From Cellulomonas fimi (GTDB lineage Bacteria > Actinomycetota > Actinomycetes > Actinomycetales > Cellulomonadaceae), in contig NZ_JAPESW010000012.1 of assembly GCF_028527925.1 (NCBI RefSeq), forward strand, positions 1-64,000: a stretch of 64,000 bases of DNA, read 5' to 3'. Made by a program: the position numbers and the translations under genes. The notes under the pieces are model-generated. The model did not search any database, had not been told where the DNA came from, and was given only the letters and a program-made list of their open reading frames with translations. The stretch's first letter is position 1. Each line of letters begins with the position of its first letter. Below are positions 1-8,800 of this stretch, piece by piece.

Positions 1-47
1 CGGCACGGAGTCACGAACTCGGCGAGGAGGGAGCCGGGTGGGACGGC

Positions 48-80
48 GAGAGCCCGGTCCGTCGGAGGGGCCGGGCTCTC
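48..80 (-). terminator. Terminator hairpin after xylB
   Basis: A 10-bp perfect stem (GAGAGCCCGG at 48-57 with CCGGGCTCTC at 71-80), extendable to 13 bp through a wobble pair, lies 21 bp beyond the xylB stop. There is no clear T-tract, as is usual in GC-rich actinomycetes. The remaining bases 1-47 show no gene. Confidence 0.7.
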
Positions 81-101
81 GTCAGGCGAGGCGGGTGCGC
101 G

Positions 102-1550
102 TCAGAGCGGGCGGGTGCCCGTCAGCTCGCGGACGGCGGCGTACTGCTCGCGCACGCGAGCGACGGGGTCGGCGCTGTGTACGGCCGCCTCGGCCGCGGC
201 GGTCCAGGCCGGGGCGGTCGCGGAGCCCGAGAGGACCCACGCGGCCTGGCGGGCGGCGCCGTCGGCGACGTACTCGCCGGGCGTCGGGACGTGCACAGGC
301 AGGCCGAAGACCGTCGGCGCGATCTCCCGCACGGCCCGCGACTGCGCGCCGCCGCCGATGAGGAACAGCCGCTCGACGGCGACGCCCTGGGCGCGCAGCG
401 CGTCGATGCCGTCGGCGAGCGCGCACAGCATGCCCTCGACGGCGGCGCGTGCGAGGTGCGCGGGCGTCGTGTTCGCGAGCCGCAGGCCGTGCAGCGCGCC
501 GGTCGCGTCGGGCTTGTTGGGGGTGCGCTCGCCCTCGAGGTAGGGCACGAGGACGAGACCGTCGGCGCCCGCGGGGGCGGACAGGGCGAGCTCGGACAGG
601 CCCGCGTGGTCGACGCCGAGCATCCGGGCGGCCGCGTCGAGCACGCGCGACGCGTTGAGCGTGCACGCGAGCGGCAGGAACGCGCCCGTCGCGTCGGCGA
701 AGCCGGTCACCAGACCGGAGCCGTCGGCGGTGGGGGAGGAGGCGATCGCGGACACGACGCCCGACGTGCCGATCGACACGGCGACGTCGCCCGGGCCGAG
801 ACCCAGCGCGAGGGCGGCGGCGGCGTTGTCGCCCGCACCGGGGCCGAGGATCGGCTCGCGCCCGCCGACGACGGCCCTCGGACCCGCCTCGGAGGGGCCG
901 AGCACGCGGGGCAGGTGCACCCGGTGGCCGAGGCCGCGCTCGAGCAGGTCGAGCCGGTAGTCGTTCGTGACCGGCGACCAGTAGCCGGTGCCGGACGCGT
1001 CGGAACGGTCGGTCACGAGCTGGTCGAGGCCCGCGCCGCCCGAGCCGGCGCCGTTGCCGCCGAGGCGCCACGTCAGCCAGTCGTGGGGGAGCGCGACAGC
1101 CGCGACACGGTCGGCGTTCTCCGGCTCGGCGTCGCGCAGCCAGCGCAGCTTCGTGACGGTGAGCGACGCGACCGGGACCGAGCCGACGGCGTCGGCCCAC
1201 GCCTGCGCGCCCTTCTCGGCGTCGCCGTCACCGAGCTCCTCGATGAGGTCGAGGGCAGCCTGCGCGGAGCGGGTGTCGTTCCACAGCAGCGCGTCGCGGA
1301 CCACCTCGCCCGAGGAGTCGAGCGCGACCATGCCGTGCTGCTGCCCGCCGACGGAGATCGCGTCGACGTCGTCGATGCCGCCCGCGTCGGCGATCGCGGT
1401 CTGCAGCGCGTCCCACCAGTGGCGCGGGTCGACGGACGTGCCGTCGGGGTGCGAGGCGCGGCCCTGGCGGACCAGCTCTCCGGTGTCGGCGTCGCGGACG
1501 ACGACCTTGCAGGACTGCGTGGAGGAGTCCACGCCGGCGACGAACGTCAT
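102..1550 (-). CDS. xylB: Xylulokinase
   Basis: FGGY-family sugar kinase of 482 residues, the usual length. It phosphorylates D-xylulose with ATP in the cytoplasm, giving xylulose 5-phosphate for the pentose phosphate pathway. The N-terminal half opens with the phosphate-binding strand [10 protein letters not shown] (residues 4-13). The second half carries GAGDNAAAA, with the likely catalytic Asp, and the nucleotide loop LIGGGAQS. The ATG at 1550 follows AAGGAAG at good spacing. The frame stays open far upstream through xylA, but that extension is a shadow because xylA is well conserved in another frame. The gene lies downstream of xylA, with two strong hairpins in the 179-bp gap. Control by the ROK regulator divergent from xylA is likely but inferred. 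Confidence 0.95.
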   Translation of the reverse strand: MTFVAGVDSSTQSCKVVVRDADTGELVRQGRASHPDGTSVDPRHWWDALQTAIADAGGIDDVDAISVGGQQHGMVALDSSGEVVRDALLWNDTRSAQAALDLIEELGDGDAEKGAQAWADAVGSVPVASLTVTKLRWLRDAEPENADRVAAVALPHDWLTWRLGGNGAGSGGAGLDQLVTDRSDASGTGYWSPVTNDYRLDLLERGLGHRVHLPRVLGPSEAGPRAVVGGREPILGPGAGDNAAAALALGLGPGDVAVSIGTSGVVSAIASSPTADGSGLVTGFADATGAFLPLACTLNASRVLDAAARMLGVDHAGLSELALSAPAGADGLVLVPYLEGERTPNKPDATGALHGLRLANTTPAHLARAAVEGMLCALADGIDALRAQGVAVERLFLIGGGAQSRAVREIAPTVFGLPVHVPTPGEYVADGAARQAAWVLSGSATAPAWTAAAEAAVHSADPVARVREQYAAVRELTGTRPL

Positions 1551-1635
1551 GAGGCTTCCTTCGGCGGGCGGACCGGCGGCGTCGCGCGGTCCGGAGCGGG
1601 GGCCGGGTGAGGGTGGAGCGAGGAGCCGGTGCCGC

Positions 1636-1724
1636 GACGACCCGACCCCGGGGGACGGGGCCGGGTCGTCCGGACGGCCGACGACGCCGCCCGCCCGGTG
1701 CGGAGCCGGGGCGGGCGGCGTCGT
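1636..1724 (-). terminator. Two tandem hairpins between xylA and xylB
   Basis: The gap between xylA and xylB holds two hairpins in a row. Stem 1681-1696 pairs perfectly over 16 bp with 1709-1724 around a 12-nt loop, just 6 bp past the xylA stop. Stem 1636-1649 pairs with 1657-1670 (13 of 14). No T-tract is visible. They could be a partial terminator or an RNA-stabilising element that keeps xylA above xylB. Which one cannot be told from sequence. Confidence 0.6.
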
Positions 1725-1729
1725 GCGGG

Positions 1730-2917
1730 TCAGCGAGCGCCGAGCGCGTGCTCGAGCGCGAGCTGGTTGAGGCGGACGAAGCCGAAGCCGCGCTCGGCGA
1801 CCGCGTCGACGTCCAGGTCCTCGTACGCCGAGGTGTCGGCCAGCAGGTCGTCGAGGGTCTCGCCCTCGGCCAGCGTCGGCTGCGACAGCTCGAGGACGCC
1901 GGCGGCCTCGAGGGCCTCCTGCACCTCGGGGTCGGCGCGGAACGCCTGCGCGCGCTCCTTGAGCAGGATGTAGGTCGCCATGTTCGCGGCGGCCGAGTCC
2001 CACACGCCCTGGAAGTCCTCGGTGCGCGACGGCTTGTAGTCGAAGTGGACCGGGCCCTCGTAGCGGGGGCCGCCACCCGGGAAGCCGTTCTCGAGCAGGT
2101 CGACCGTCGCGAACGCGGAGAACAGGTCGCCGTGGCCGAAGACGAGGTCCTGGTCGTACTTGATGGACTTCTGGCCGTTGAGGTCGATGTGGAAGAGCTT
2201 GCCCGCCCACAGCGCCTGGGCGATGCCCTGCGTGTAGTTGAGGCCGGCCATCTGCTCGTGGCCCACCTCGGGGTTGAGGCCGACGATGTCGCCGTTCTCG
2301 AGGCGGTCGATGAGCGCGATCGCGTGACCGATCGTCGGCAGGAGGATGTCGCCGCGGGGCTCGTTCGGCTTGGGCTCGATCGCGATCTTGAGGTCGTAGC
2401 CCTTGCTCTTGATGTAGGCGGCGACCGTGTCGATGCCCTCGGCGTAGCGGTCGTGCGCGGCCTTGAGGTCCTTCGCCGAGTCGTACTCGGCGCCCTCGCG
2501 GCCACCCCACATGACGAACGTGCTCGCGCCGAGCTCGGCGGCGAGGTCGACGTTGCGGACGACCTTGCGCAGGCCGTAGCGGCGCACGCGGCGGTCGTTC
2601 GAGGTGAACGCGCCGTCCTTGAAGATCGGGTGGCTGAAGGTGTTGGTCGTGACCATCTCGACCGTGATGCCGGTCTCGTCGAGCGCCTTCTTGAAGCTCG
2701 CGAGGATGCGGTCGCGCTCGGCCGCGTCGGAGCCGAAGGGCACGACGTCGTCGTCGTGGAACGTCACGTGCGACGCGCCGAGCTCGGCGAGCTTGTGGAC
2801 CGACTCGACCGGGTCCAGCCACGGCCGCGTGGCGCTGCCGAACTGGTCCTGGGCGTTCCATCCGACGGTCCACAGGCCGAAGGAGAACTTGTCGTCGCGG
2901 GTGGGCTTGCGGACCAT
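1730..2917 (-). CDS. xylA: Xylose isomerase (class I, Streptomyces type)
   Basis: Xylose isomerase of 395 residues, typical for the short class I enzymes of actinomycetes. It interconverts D-xylose and D-xylulose using two divalent metals. The catalytic His/Asp segment HDDDVVPFG, the metal and substrate segments [11 protein letters not shown] and [15 protein letters not shown] followed by [12 protein letters not shown], and the final metal ligand in HFDYKP are all present. GTG at 2920 and ATG at 2917 are adjacent in-frame starts. GAGAGG sits 6 nt before the ATG but only 3 nt before the GTG, so the ATG is preferred. It is divergent from the ROK regulator across a 101-bp control region and followed by xylB. 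Confidence 0.96.
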   Translation of the reverse strand: MVRKPTRDDKFSFGLWTVGWNAQDQFGSATRPWLDPVESVHKLAELGASHVTFHDDDVVPFGSDAAERDRILASFKKALDETGITVEMVTTNTFSHPIFKDGAFTSNDRRVRRYGLRKVVRNVDLAAELGASTFVMWGGREGAEYDSAKDLKAAHDRYAEGIDTVAAYIKSKGYDLKIAIEPKPNEPRGDILLPTIGHAIALIDRLENGDIVGLNPEVGHEQMAGLNYTQGIAQALWAGKLFHIDLNGQKSIKYDQDLVFGHGDLFSAFATVDLLENGFPGGGPRYEGPVHFDYKPSRTEDFQGVWDSAAANMATYILLKERAQAFRADPEVQEALEAAGVLELSQPTLAEGETLDDLLADTSAYEDLDVDAVAERGFGFVRLNQLALEHALGAR

Positions 2918-2969
2918 CACGGACCTCTCGTCGTCGAGTGCCCTCGTGCGGCGGGGTCTGTCGCACGAG

Positions 2970-2992
2970 ATTTGTTGTATGGATGAACTTAT
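2970..2992. promoter_or_regulatory. Possible xyl operator (inverted repeat)
   Basis: In the xylA/ROK-regulator gap, an AT-rich patch in otherwise GC-rich DNA has the symmetry ATnnGTT-N9-AACnnAT. A/T-rich palindromes in a divergent sugar promoter are typical targets of ROK repressors. The arms are short and the call rests on position and composition. Confidence 0.45.
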
Positions 2993-3018
2993 GGCGGATC
3001 CCGGCTAGGGTCAACCCC

Positions 3019-4365
3019 GTGAAGGCGACGGCGGCGCGGCAGGGGAGCCTGCGCGAGCACAACCTGGGCCTCGTCCTGCGCCAGGTGCTGGACGCGGCGG
3101 CGACCGGTGCCACACCACCGTCGCGCGCCGACGTCGCCGCCGCGACCGGACTGACCCGCGCCACCGTCTCGTCGCTCGTCGACAGGCTCGTCGCGGGGGG
3201 ACTCGTCGCCGAGCTCGACCCCGTCCCGACGCAGCGCGCGGGGCGGCCCGCCGTCCCGCTCACCGCCGCGGCCGGCACGCTCGCCGCGCTCGGTGCCGAG
3301 GTGAACGTCGACTACCTCGGTGTCCGCGTGCTCGACCTGTCACGCGGGGTCCTCGTCGAGCACGTCGAGCACGGCGACTTCCGCGGCAGCGACCCGACCG
3401 ACGTGCTGACCCGCCTCGGCGCGCTCGTCGACGCCGCCGCCGACCGGCTCGCGACCGGGCGCGGCGGCGTAGCCGACGACCGGCGCACACCTGCGTCGGA
3501 CACTGCAGACGCCGACCGCCTCGCGACCGCCCCCGGCGCCACGGACGGGGGCGCCGGAACCCCGGTCGCGCCCTCCGTCGGTGTCCCGGGCGACGACGTG
3601 CCCGGTCCCGTGCGGCTCGCCGGGGTCGGCCTCGCGCTGCCCGGTCTCGTCGACGCGCGTGGCGGCGCCCTGCGGTACGCCCCCAACCTGGGCTGGCGCG
3701 ACGTCGACGTCGCAACCCTCGCCGCCGCGGCGTCGCGCACGTTCGCCACCCACCCGCCCCGGCTCGCGAACGAGGCCGACCTCGCCGCGCGCGCCGAGGC
3801 CGACGTCCGCCGCGAGCCCGGCGTACGGCCGTCGTTCGTCTACGTGTCGGGGGAGATCGGCGTCGGTGGCGCGCTCGTCCTCGACGGCGACCTGTTCAGC
3901 GGACGGCACGGCTGGGCGGGCGAGCTCGGCCACACGCTCGTCGGTGACGGGCGCACGCTCGAGCAGGTCGCCGGGCAGGACGCCCTGCTGCGCGCCGCCG
4001 GCCTCGACCCGCACGACGGCCTCGACGCGCTCGTCGCCGCGGCCGCCGCCGGCGCCCCCGGGGTGCGCGACGCGCTCGCCGCGGCCGGCGCGGTGCTGGG
4101 TGCCGCGCTCGCCAACGTCGTCAACCTCGTCGACGTCGGCCACGTCGTCCTCGGCGGCACGTACGCGTCGCTCGCCGACCACGTGCGCGGGCCCGTGCTC
4201 GCCGCGCTCCACCGGCACGTCATCGGGGCGCCCTGGGCAGAGCCGACCGTCGACGTCGCGCGCGCCGGCGACCACGCCGCGATGACCGGCGCCGCCCTCA
4301 CGGTCCTGCGGAGGGTCGTCGCCGACCCGTCCGCGTGGCTCGTCGACGGCACCGACCCTGCCTGA
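3019..4365 (+). CDS. ROK-family transcriptional regulator (XylR-like)
   Basis: ROK-family regulator of 448 residues, probably the xylose repressor of the divergent xylAB operon. A winged helix-turn-helix (residues about 10-75, including [12 protein letters not shown]) precedes a ROK sugar-binding domain with [11 protein letters not shown] and GELGHTL. The ATP-binding DxGxT motif of ROK kinases is absent, as expected for a repressor. The usual zinc-binding CxCGxxGC after GELGH is also missing. About 50 residues (roughly 145-195) rich in Ala, Asp, Thr and Gly interrupt the domain before GVGLALPG, an unusual insertion. The GTG at 3019 is chosen because a -10 box TAGGGT (3006-3011) lies 7 bp before it and no Shine-Dalgarno is present, so the mRNA is probably leaderless. 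Upstream in-frame starts lie inside the promoter. The ligand is inferred from position only. Confidence 0.85.
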   Translation: MKATAARQGSLREHNLGLVLRQVLDAAATGATPPSRADVAAATGLTRATVSSLVDRLVAGGLVAELDPVPTQRAGRPAVPLTAAAGTLAALGAEVNVDYLGVRVLDLSRGVLVEHVEHGDFRGSDPTDVLTRLGALVDAAADRLATGRGGVADDRRTPASDTADADRLATAPGATDGGAGTPVAPSVGVPGDDVPGPVRLAGVGLALPGLVDARGGALRYAPNLGWRDVDVATLAAAASRTFATHPPRLANEADLAARAEADVRREPGVRPSFVYVSGEIGVGGALVLDGDLFSGRHGWAGELGHTLVGDGRTLEQVAGQDALLRAAGLDPHDGLDALVAAAAAGAPGVRDALAAAGAVLGAALANVVNLVDVGHVVLGGTYASLADHVRGPVLAALHRHVIGAPWAEPTVDVARAGDHAAMTGAALTVLRRVVADPSAWLVDGTDPA

Positions 4366-4456
4366 CGGCGCTCGTCGGCCCGACGTCGGCGGCTGCGCCC
4401 GCCCGCGCCCGACGGCGTGGCCGCGCAGCTGCTGCTCAGGCACGGACGCCGCCGGG

Positions 4457-4468
4457 TGCGGTACCGCA
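4457..4468. promoter_or_regulatory. Perfect 12-bp palindrome in the lactonase promoter
   Basis: TGCGGTACCGCA is perfectly symmetric and ends 8 bp before the -10 box TAGGCT (4477-4482) of the lactonase gene. It therefore sits across the -35/spacer region, a good position for a repressor site. The regulator is unknown. Confidence 0.4.
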
Positions 4469-4490
4469 GGCCGGTCTAGGCTCGACGGTC

Positions 4491-5546
4491 GTGACTCAGC
4501 TCTGGATCGGCACGTACCCCGAGGCAGGCGCCGGCACCCCGGTAGGGCTCGGCGAGGGCATCTGGCGGGTGACGCTCGACGACGCGACCGGAGCGCTGGG
4601 CGACGCGTCGCTCGTGGTCACGCTGCCGTCGCCGTCGTTCGTCGCGGCCGACGCCGACGGCCGCACGCTGCACGCGGTCCTCGAGGTCGAGGACGGCGAG
4701 GTCGTGACGCTCGACGTCGACGAGGCCGGCGGGCTCACCGAGCGGGCACGCCGCGCGTCCGGTGGCGCCTACCCGTGCCACGTCACCACCGACGTCGACG
4801 GCCTCGTCGCCGTCGCCAACTACGGCTCGGGCCACCTGGGCGTGCTCGCCGCCGAGCCGTCGGAGGCCGCCGCCGAGCCGTCGACCTTCGGGCACGAGGG
4901 CAGCGGGCCCGTGACGGACCGGCAGGAGGGGACGCACGCGCACTTCGCCGTGCTCGCGCCGGGTGGACGGCACCTGGTCGTCGCCGACCTCGGGACGGAC
5001 GAGCTGCGGCGGTACCGGGTCGTCGACGGGGGAGTCGAGCCCGACGGGATCGCGGCGACGCTGCCGCCCGGGACCGGTCCCCGGCACGTCGGCTTCGCCG
5101 CCGACGGGCGCACCGCGTACGTCGCGGGGGAGCTCGACGTGCAGGTCCACGTCCTGGCCTGGGACCCCGAGACGGCGACCGGCACCGCCAAGCAGACCGT
5201 CCCTGCGGTGGTCGCGCCCGCGACCGACGACGAGACCGCCACGTCGGGATCGGTCCGCGAGCCGGCGGGTGCGCTGCCGTCGCACCTGACCGTCGCCGGC
5301 GACCAGCTGCTCGTCACCGTCCGGGGCGCCGACGTCCTCACGCGGTACGCGATCGGTCCTGACGGCAGGCTGTCGGACGGGCGCTCGCACGTGCTCGGCG
5401 GGCACTGGCCGCGCCACTTCGCGGTCGTCGGCCCCTGGGTGGTCGTCGCCCTGGAGCGCGCGCACCGCCTGACCGTGCTGGACGCGTCGGGCGAGATCGT
5501 CTCGACCCTCGACCTCCCGTCCCCGACCTGCGTCCTCGCCGCCTGA
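4491..5546 (+). CDS. Lactonase family protein (6-phosphogluconolactonase-type beta-propeller)
   Basis: A 351-residue member of the 7-bladed beta-propeller lactonase family (YbhE/Pgl type, PF10282). Members hydrolyse 6-phosphogluconolactone or related sugar lactones. The start IGTYPEAG and the blade-like repeats TLHAVLEVEDG, VAVANYGSG and VVADLGTDELRRYRV fit the family. HAHFAVLAPGGRHLVVADLG matches the family pattern around the active-site His. GTG 4491 is chosen because -10 box TAGGCT ends 8 bp upstream and no ribosome site exists, suggesting a leaderless mRNA. The frame upstream is open but lies in promoter sequence. The substrate is not determined. The nearby xylose genes make a role in pentose or hexose oxidation possible. 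Confidence 0.85.
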   Translation: MTQLWIGTYPEAGAGTPVGLGEGIWRVTLDDATGALGDASLVVTLPSPSFVAADADGRTLHAVLEVEDGEVVTLDVDEAGGLTERARRASGGAYPCHVTTDVDGLVAVANYGSGHLGVLAAEPSEAAAEPSTFGHEGSGPVTDRQEGTHAHFAVLAPGGRHLVVADLGTDELRRYRVVDGGVEPDGIAATLPPGTGPRHVGFAADGRTAYVAGELDVQVHVLAWDPETATGTAKQTVPAVVAPATDDETATSGSVREPAGALPSHLTVAGDQLLVTVRGADVLTRYAIGPDGRLSDGRSHVLGGHWPRHFAVVGPWVVVALERAHRLTVLDASGEIVSTLDLPSPTCVLAA

Positions 5547-5847
5547 CCTGCGCGGTCGCCGGGCGGCTCCTCTGATCGGGGAGTGCGACTTCTCCTCTAG
5601 GTGGAGGCATCGATGTCGCGCTCTCGGGGCGAAGTCGCCGACCGGCGAGGGGTGTCGGTGTGAGCTGCGGCGACCCGCCGTGACCGAATCGTGACCTTCT
5701 GCACTTACTGCTCTGTAAGTCTTTGTGGTCGACTGTGGCCAGCCGCGGGCGTACGCGATGCCGGGCGGGCGAGGGAGCCCGTCGACGGCAGGGGCCGCGG
5801 TCTCCGGCCGGTCAGGGGCCCGGCCGTGGTGTCACGAAGGAGTGACC
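5547..5847. other. Intergenic region before the GH3 gene
   Basis: These 301 bp hold no gene. A possible structured element lies at 5585-5638, where GCGACTTC pairs with GAAGTCGC and encloses a second small hairpin (CCTC at 5594-5597 with GAGG at 5604-5607). An inverted repeat at 5703-5720 is listed separately. The ribosome site AAGGAG at 5837-5842 belongs to the GH3 gene. Confidence 0.5.
5703..5720. promoter_or_regulatory. Inverted repeat upstream of the GH3 gene
   Basis: ACTTAC and GTAAGT form perfect 6-bp arms around a 6-nt spacer. The site lies about 130 bp before the GH3 start, in the only AT-leaning part of the gap. It is a candidate operator for carbohydrate-responsive control. It lacks the central CG of LacI operators, so a LacI protein is not the obvious partner. 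Confidence 0.4.
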
Positions 5848-8800
5848 GTGCTGCGTGCCCGTCCGACCCTGCGCACCCGCAGGGCCCCCGCCCACCCGCT
5901 CGGCGCCACGCGGACCGGCGTCCGCTCCGGCCCGCAGCGGTCCCCGCTGACGGCCGCCCTCGCGGCGCTGGCCCTGGCCGCCCCGCTCGCGCTCGTCGCG
6001 ACGGTCACCGCCACCGCGGTCGCGCCGCCAGCCGCAGCAGCGGCGACGCCCGGCGACCTCGCGCACACCGGCACGGCGACGGCGTCGCAGTCCCAGGCGG
6101 ACGCGGACGGCACGTTCCCGGCGTCCGCGGCGGTCGACGGCGACCCGGCGACGCGCTGGGCGAGCGGCAACGGCCCGGACGAGGACGTCGAGTTCACGGC
6201 GTGGCTGCAGGTCGACCTGGGCACGACGGCCGAGGTCGACCGCGTCGTGCTCGCGTGGGAGGCGGCGTACGCGAAGGCCTACGAGGTCCAGGTCGCGACG
6301 ACGGCGCCCGACGACCCGGCGTCCTGGACGACGGTGCACACCGAGCCGGCGGGCGACGGCGGCACCGACGAGGTCGCGCTCGCCACGCCGACGGACGCCC
6401 GGTACGTGCGCGTGCAGATGAACGAGCGCACGAGCTTCGACTGGGAGGCCCCGGTCCTGCACTGGTACGGCTACTCGCTGTTCTCGGTCGAGGTCTTCGG
6501 CACGCCCGAGGCGGTCCCGGTGGCGTTCGGCGCGTCGACGGCCACGGTCGCTGCGGGCGGCACGGCGCAGGTCCCCGTCGTCCTGGCGACCGCGGCGGAC
6601 GCCGAGCGCAGCGTCCGCGTGACCAGAACGGGCGGCACCGCCAGCGCCGGCGGCGACTACACGGCCGTCGACCAGGTCGTCACCTTCGCGCCCGGCAGCA
6701 CGAGCGCGACGGTCGAGGTCGCGACGGTCGACCACGGCCCGCTCGCGCCCGCGCGCACGGTCGTCCTCACGCTGAGCGACCCGTCGGACGGCCTGGTGCT
6801 GGGCGGTCGCACGACGACGACGCTCACCATCACCCCGCACGGCTCGCTGCCCGACGTCGGCGCGGTGACCGTGCTCGACGACTTCGAGGACGGCGTCCCG
6901 CAGGGCTACACCACGTGGGGGATCAGCGCCCCTGTCACACCCGTGCTCACGACGACGCCCGGCGACCGGCCGGACGGCGGCGACGTGCTGGTCGCGACCG
7001 TCGGCGGCACCCCCGCGCCGGGCGACTGGTTCGGCTTCACGCACGACCTCGCCCCGACGGACTGGTCGGACCACGACGGGTTCACGTTCTGGTTCCGCGG
7101 CACGGGGGACGGCGGCCTGCTGCGGTACGAGCTCAAGAGCGGCGGGCAGCTGTTCGAGGAGCGCGTGGTCGACGACACCGCGGGCTGGCGCCAGGTGAGC
7201 GTCGCGTTCGCGAACCTGCGGCTCAAGAACGACCCCGGCAACGACGCACGCTTCGACCCCACGGCGTCGACGGGCTTCGCGGTCACCCTCACGGACCTGG
7301 GCGCGGGCGCGTGGCAGTTCGACGATGTGGCGCTCTACGACCGGGTGACGACGATCGAGGACGCCGAGGGCGACGTCCCGATCGCGGAACCGGGCACGAC
7401 CGTGGGCCTGTTCACCTGGGGCTCGGCGGGCGCCGACGTGTCGCTCGGCGTCACCCAGCAGGACCGCGACGGGGGCCCGGCGGACAACCACGTCCTGTCG
7501 GGCGAGTACCTGATCCCGTCGGGCGGCTGGGGTGGCTTCAGCCAGAACCTCGCGGCGGCGCAGGACTGGTCGTCGTTCCGCGGCATCCGGCTGCTCTGGT
7601 ACGCGTCGCAGGACACGCGTCCCGCGTCGCCGACGGCCGGTGACGACATCAAGGTCGAGCTCAAGGACGGCGGCCCGGACGGCGAGCACTCGGAGCTCTG
7701 GGCGACGACGTTCAAGGACAACTGGTCGCCCGACGGGAGCCGCTGGAAGCTCGTGGAGCTGCCGTTCGACCAGTTCACGCTCGGCGGCTACCAGCCGGGC
7801 GACGAGGCGACGCGCAACGGGACGCTCGACCTCACGTCGGCGTGGGGGTACGCGCTGACGTTCGTGCCGAACACCGCGAACCCGGTGCGCTGGGCCGTCG
7901 ACGACGTGCAGCTCTACGGCTCGGCGGTCCCGGCACCGACGGCGGAGGTGACGCCCGCGCAGGACGTCGTCCTCGTCGACCCGGGCGAGACCGCGCAGGT
8001 GCCCGTCGTCCTCACGACGACGGACGGCGCGCCGCTGGCCGAGGACGTCACGGTCGCCTACGCGACGACCGACGGCAGCGCGACGGCGGGCGAGCACTAC
8101 GACGCCGCCGAGGGGACGCTCACGTTCGCAGCCGGCACCGCGTCCGGCACGACGCAGAGCGTCGAGGTCACGACGCACGCCACGGCGGCCGAGGACGAGG
8201 CGCGCACGCTCGCGCTCACGCTCACGGCGACGGGCGCGGCGGTCGACCGCAACCCGCGCGTCGTGCTCAACGCGGTCGGCATGCCGTACCTCGACGCCGA
8301 CCGGCCGACCGCCGAGCGCGTGGAGGACCTGCTCGGCCGCATGACGCTCGCCGAGAAGGTCGGTCAGATGACGCAGGCCGAGCGCCTGGGCCTGCAGTCG
8401 CCGACGCAGATCGGCGAGCTGGGCCTGGGCTCGGTGCTGTCGGGCGGCGGGTCCGTGCCGCAGGACAACACGCCGACCGGCTGGGCGGACATGGTCGACG
8501 GCTTCCAGCGCGAGGCCCTCGCCAGCCGGCTGCAGATCCCGCTCGTCTACGGCGTCGACGCCGTGCACGGCCACAACAACGTGGTCGGGGCGACGATCTT
8601 CCCGCACAACGAGGGCCTGGGAGCGGCGCGCGACCCGGGCCTCGTCGAGCGCGTGCAGCAGGTCACCGCGCAGGAGGTGCGCGCGACGGGTGTCCCGTGG
8701 ACGTTCGCGCCCTGCCTGTGCGTGACGCGCGACGAGCGCTGGGGCCGCAGCTACGAGTCGTTCGGCGAGGACCCGGCGCTCGTCACCGCGATGGCCGAGG

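Noticed and set aside
2938..3018. In-frame starts upstream of the ROK regulator GTG.
   Set aside because: They lie in the divergent promoter, upstream of the -10 box that predicts transcription starting at 3019.
1551..3278. N-terminal extension of the xylB frame through xylA and into the ROK gene.
   Set aside because: xylA is unmistakable in another frame of the same strand, and a ribosome site and conserved start exist at 1550.
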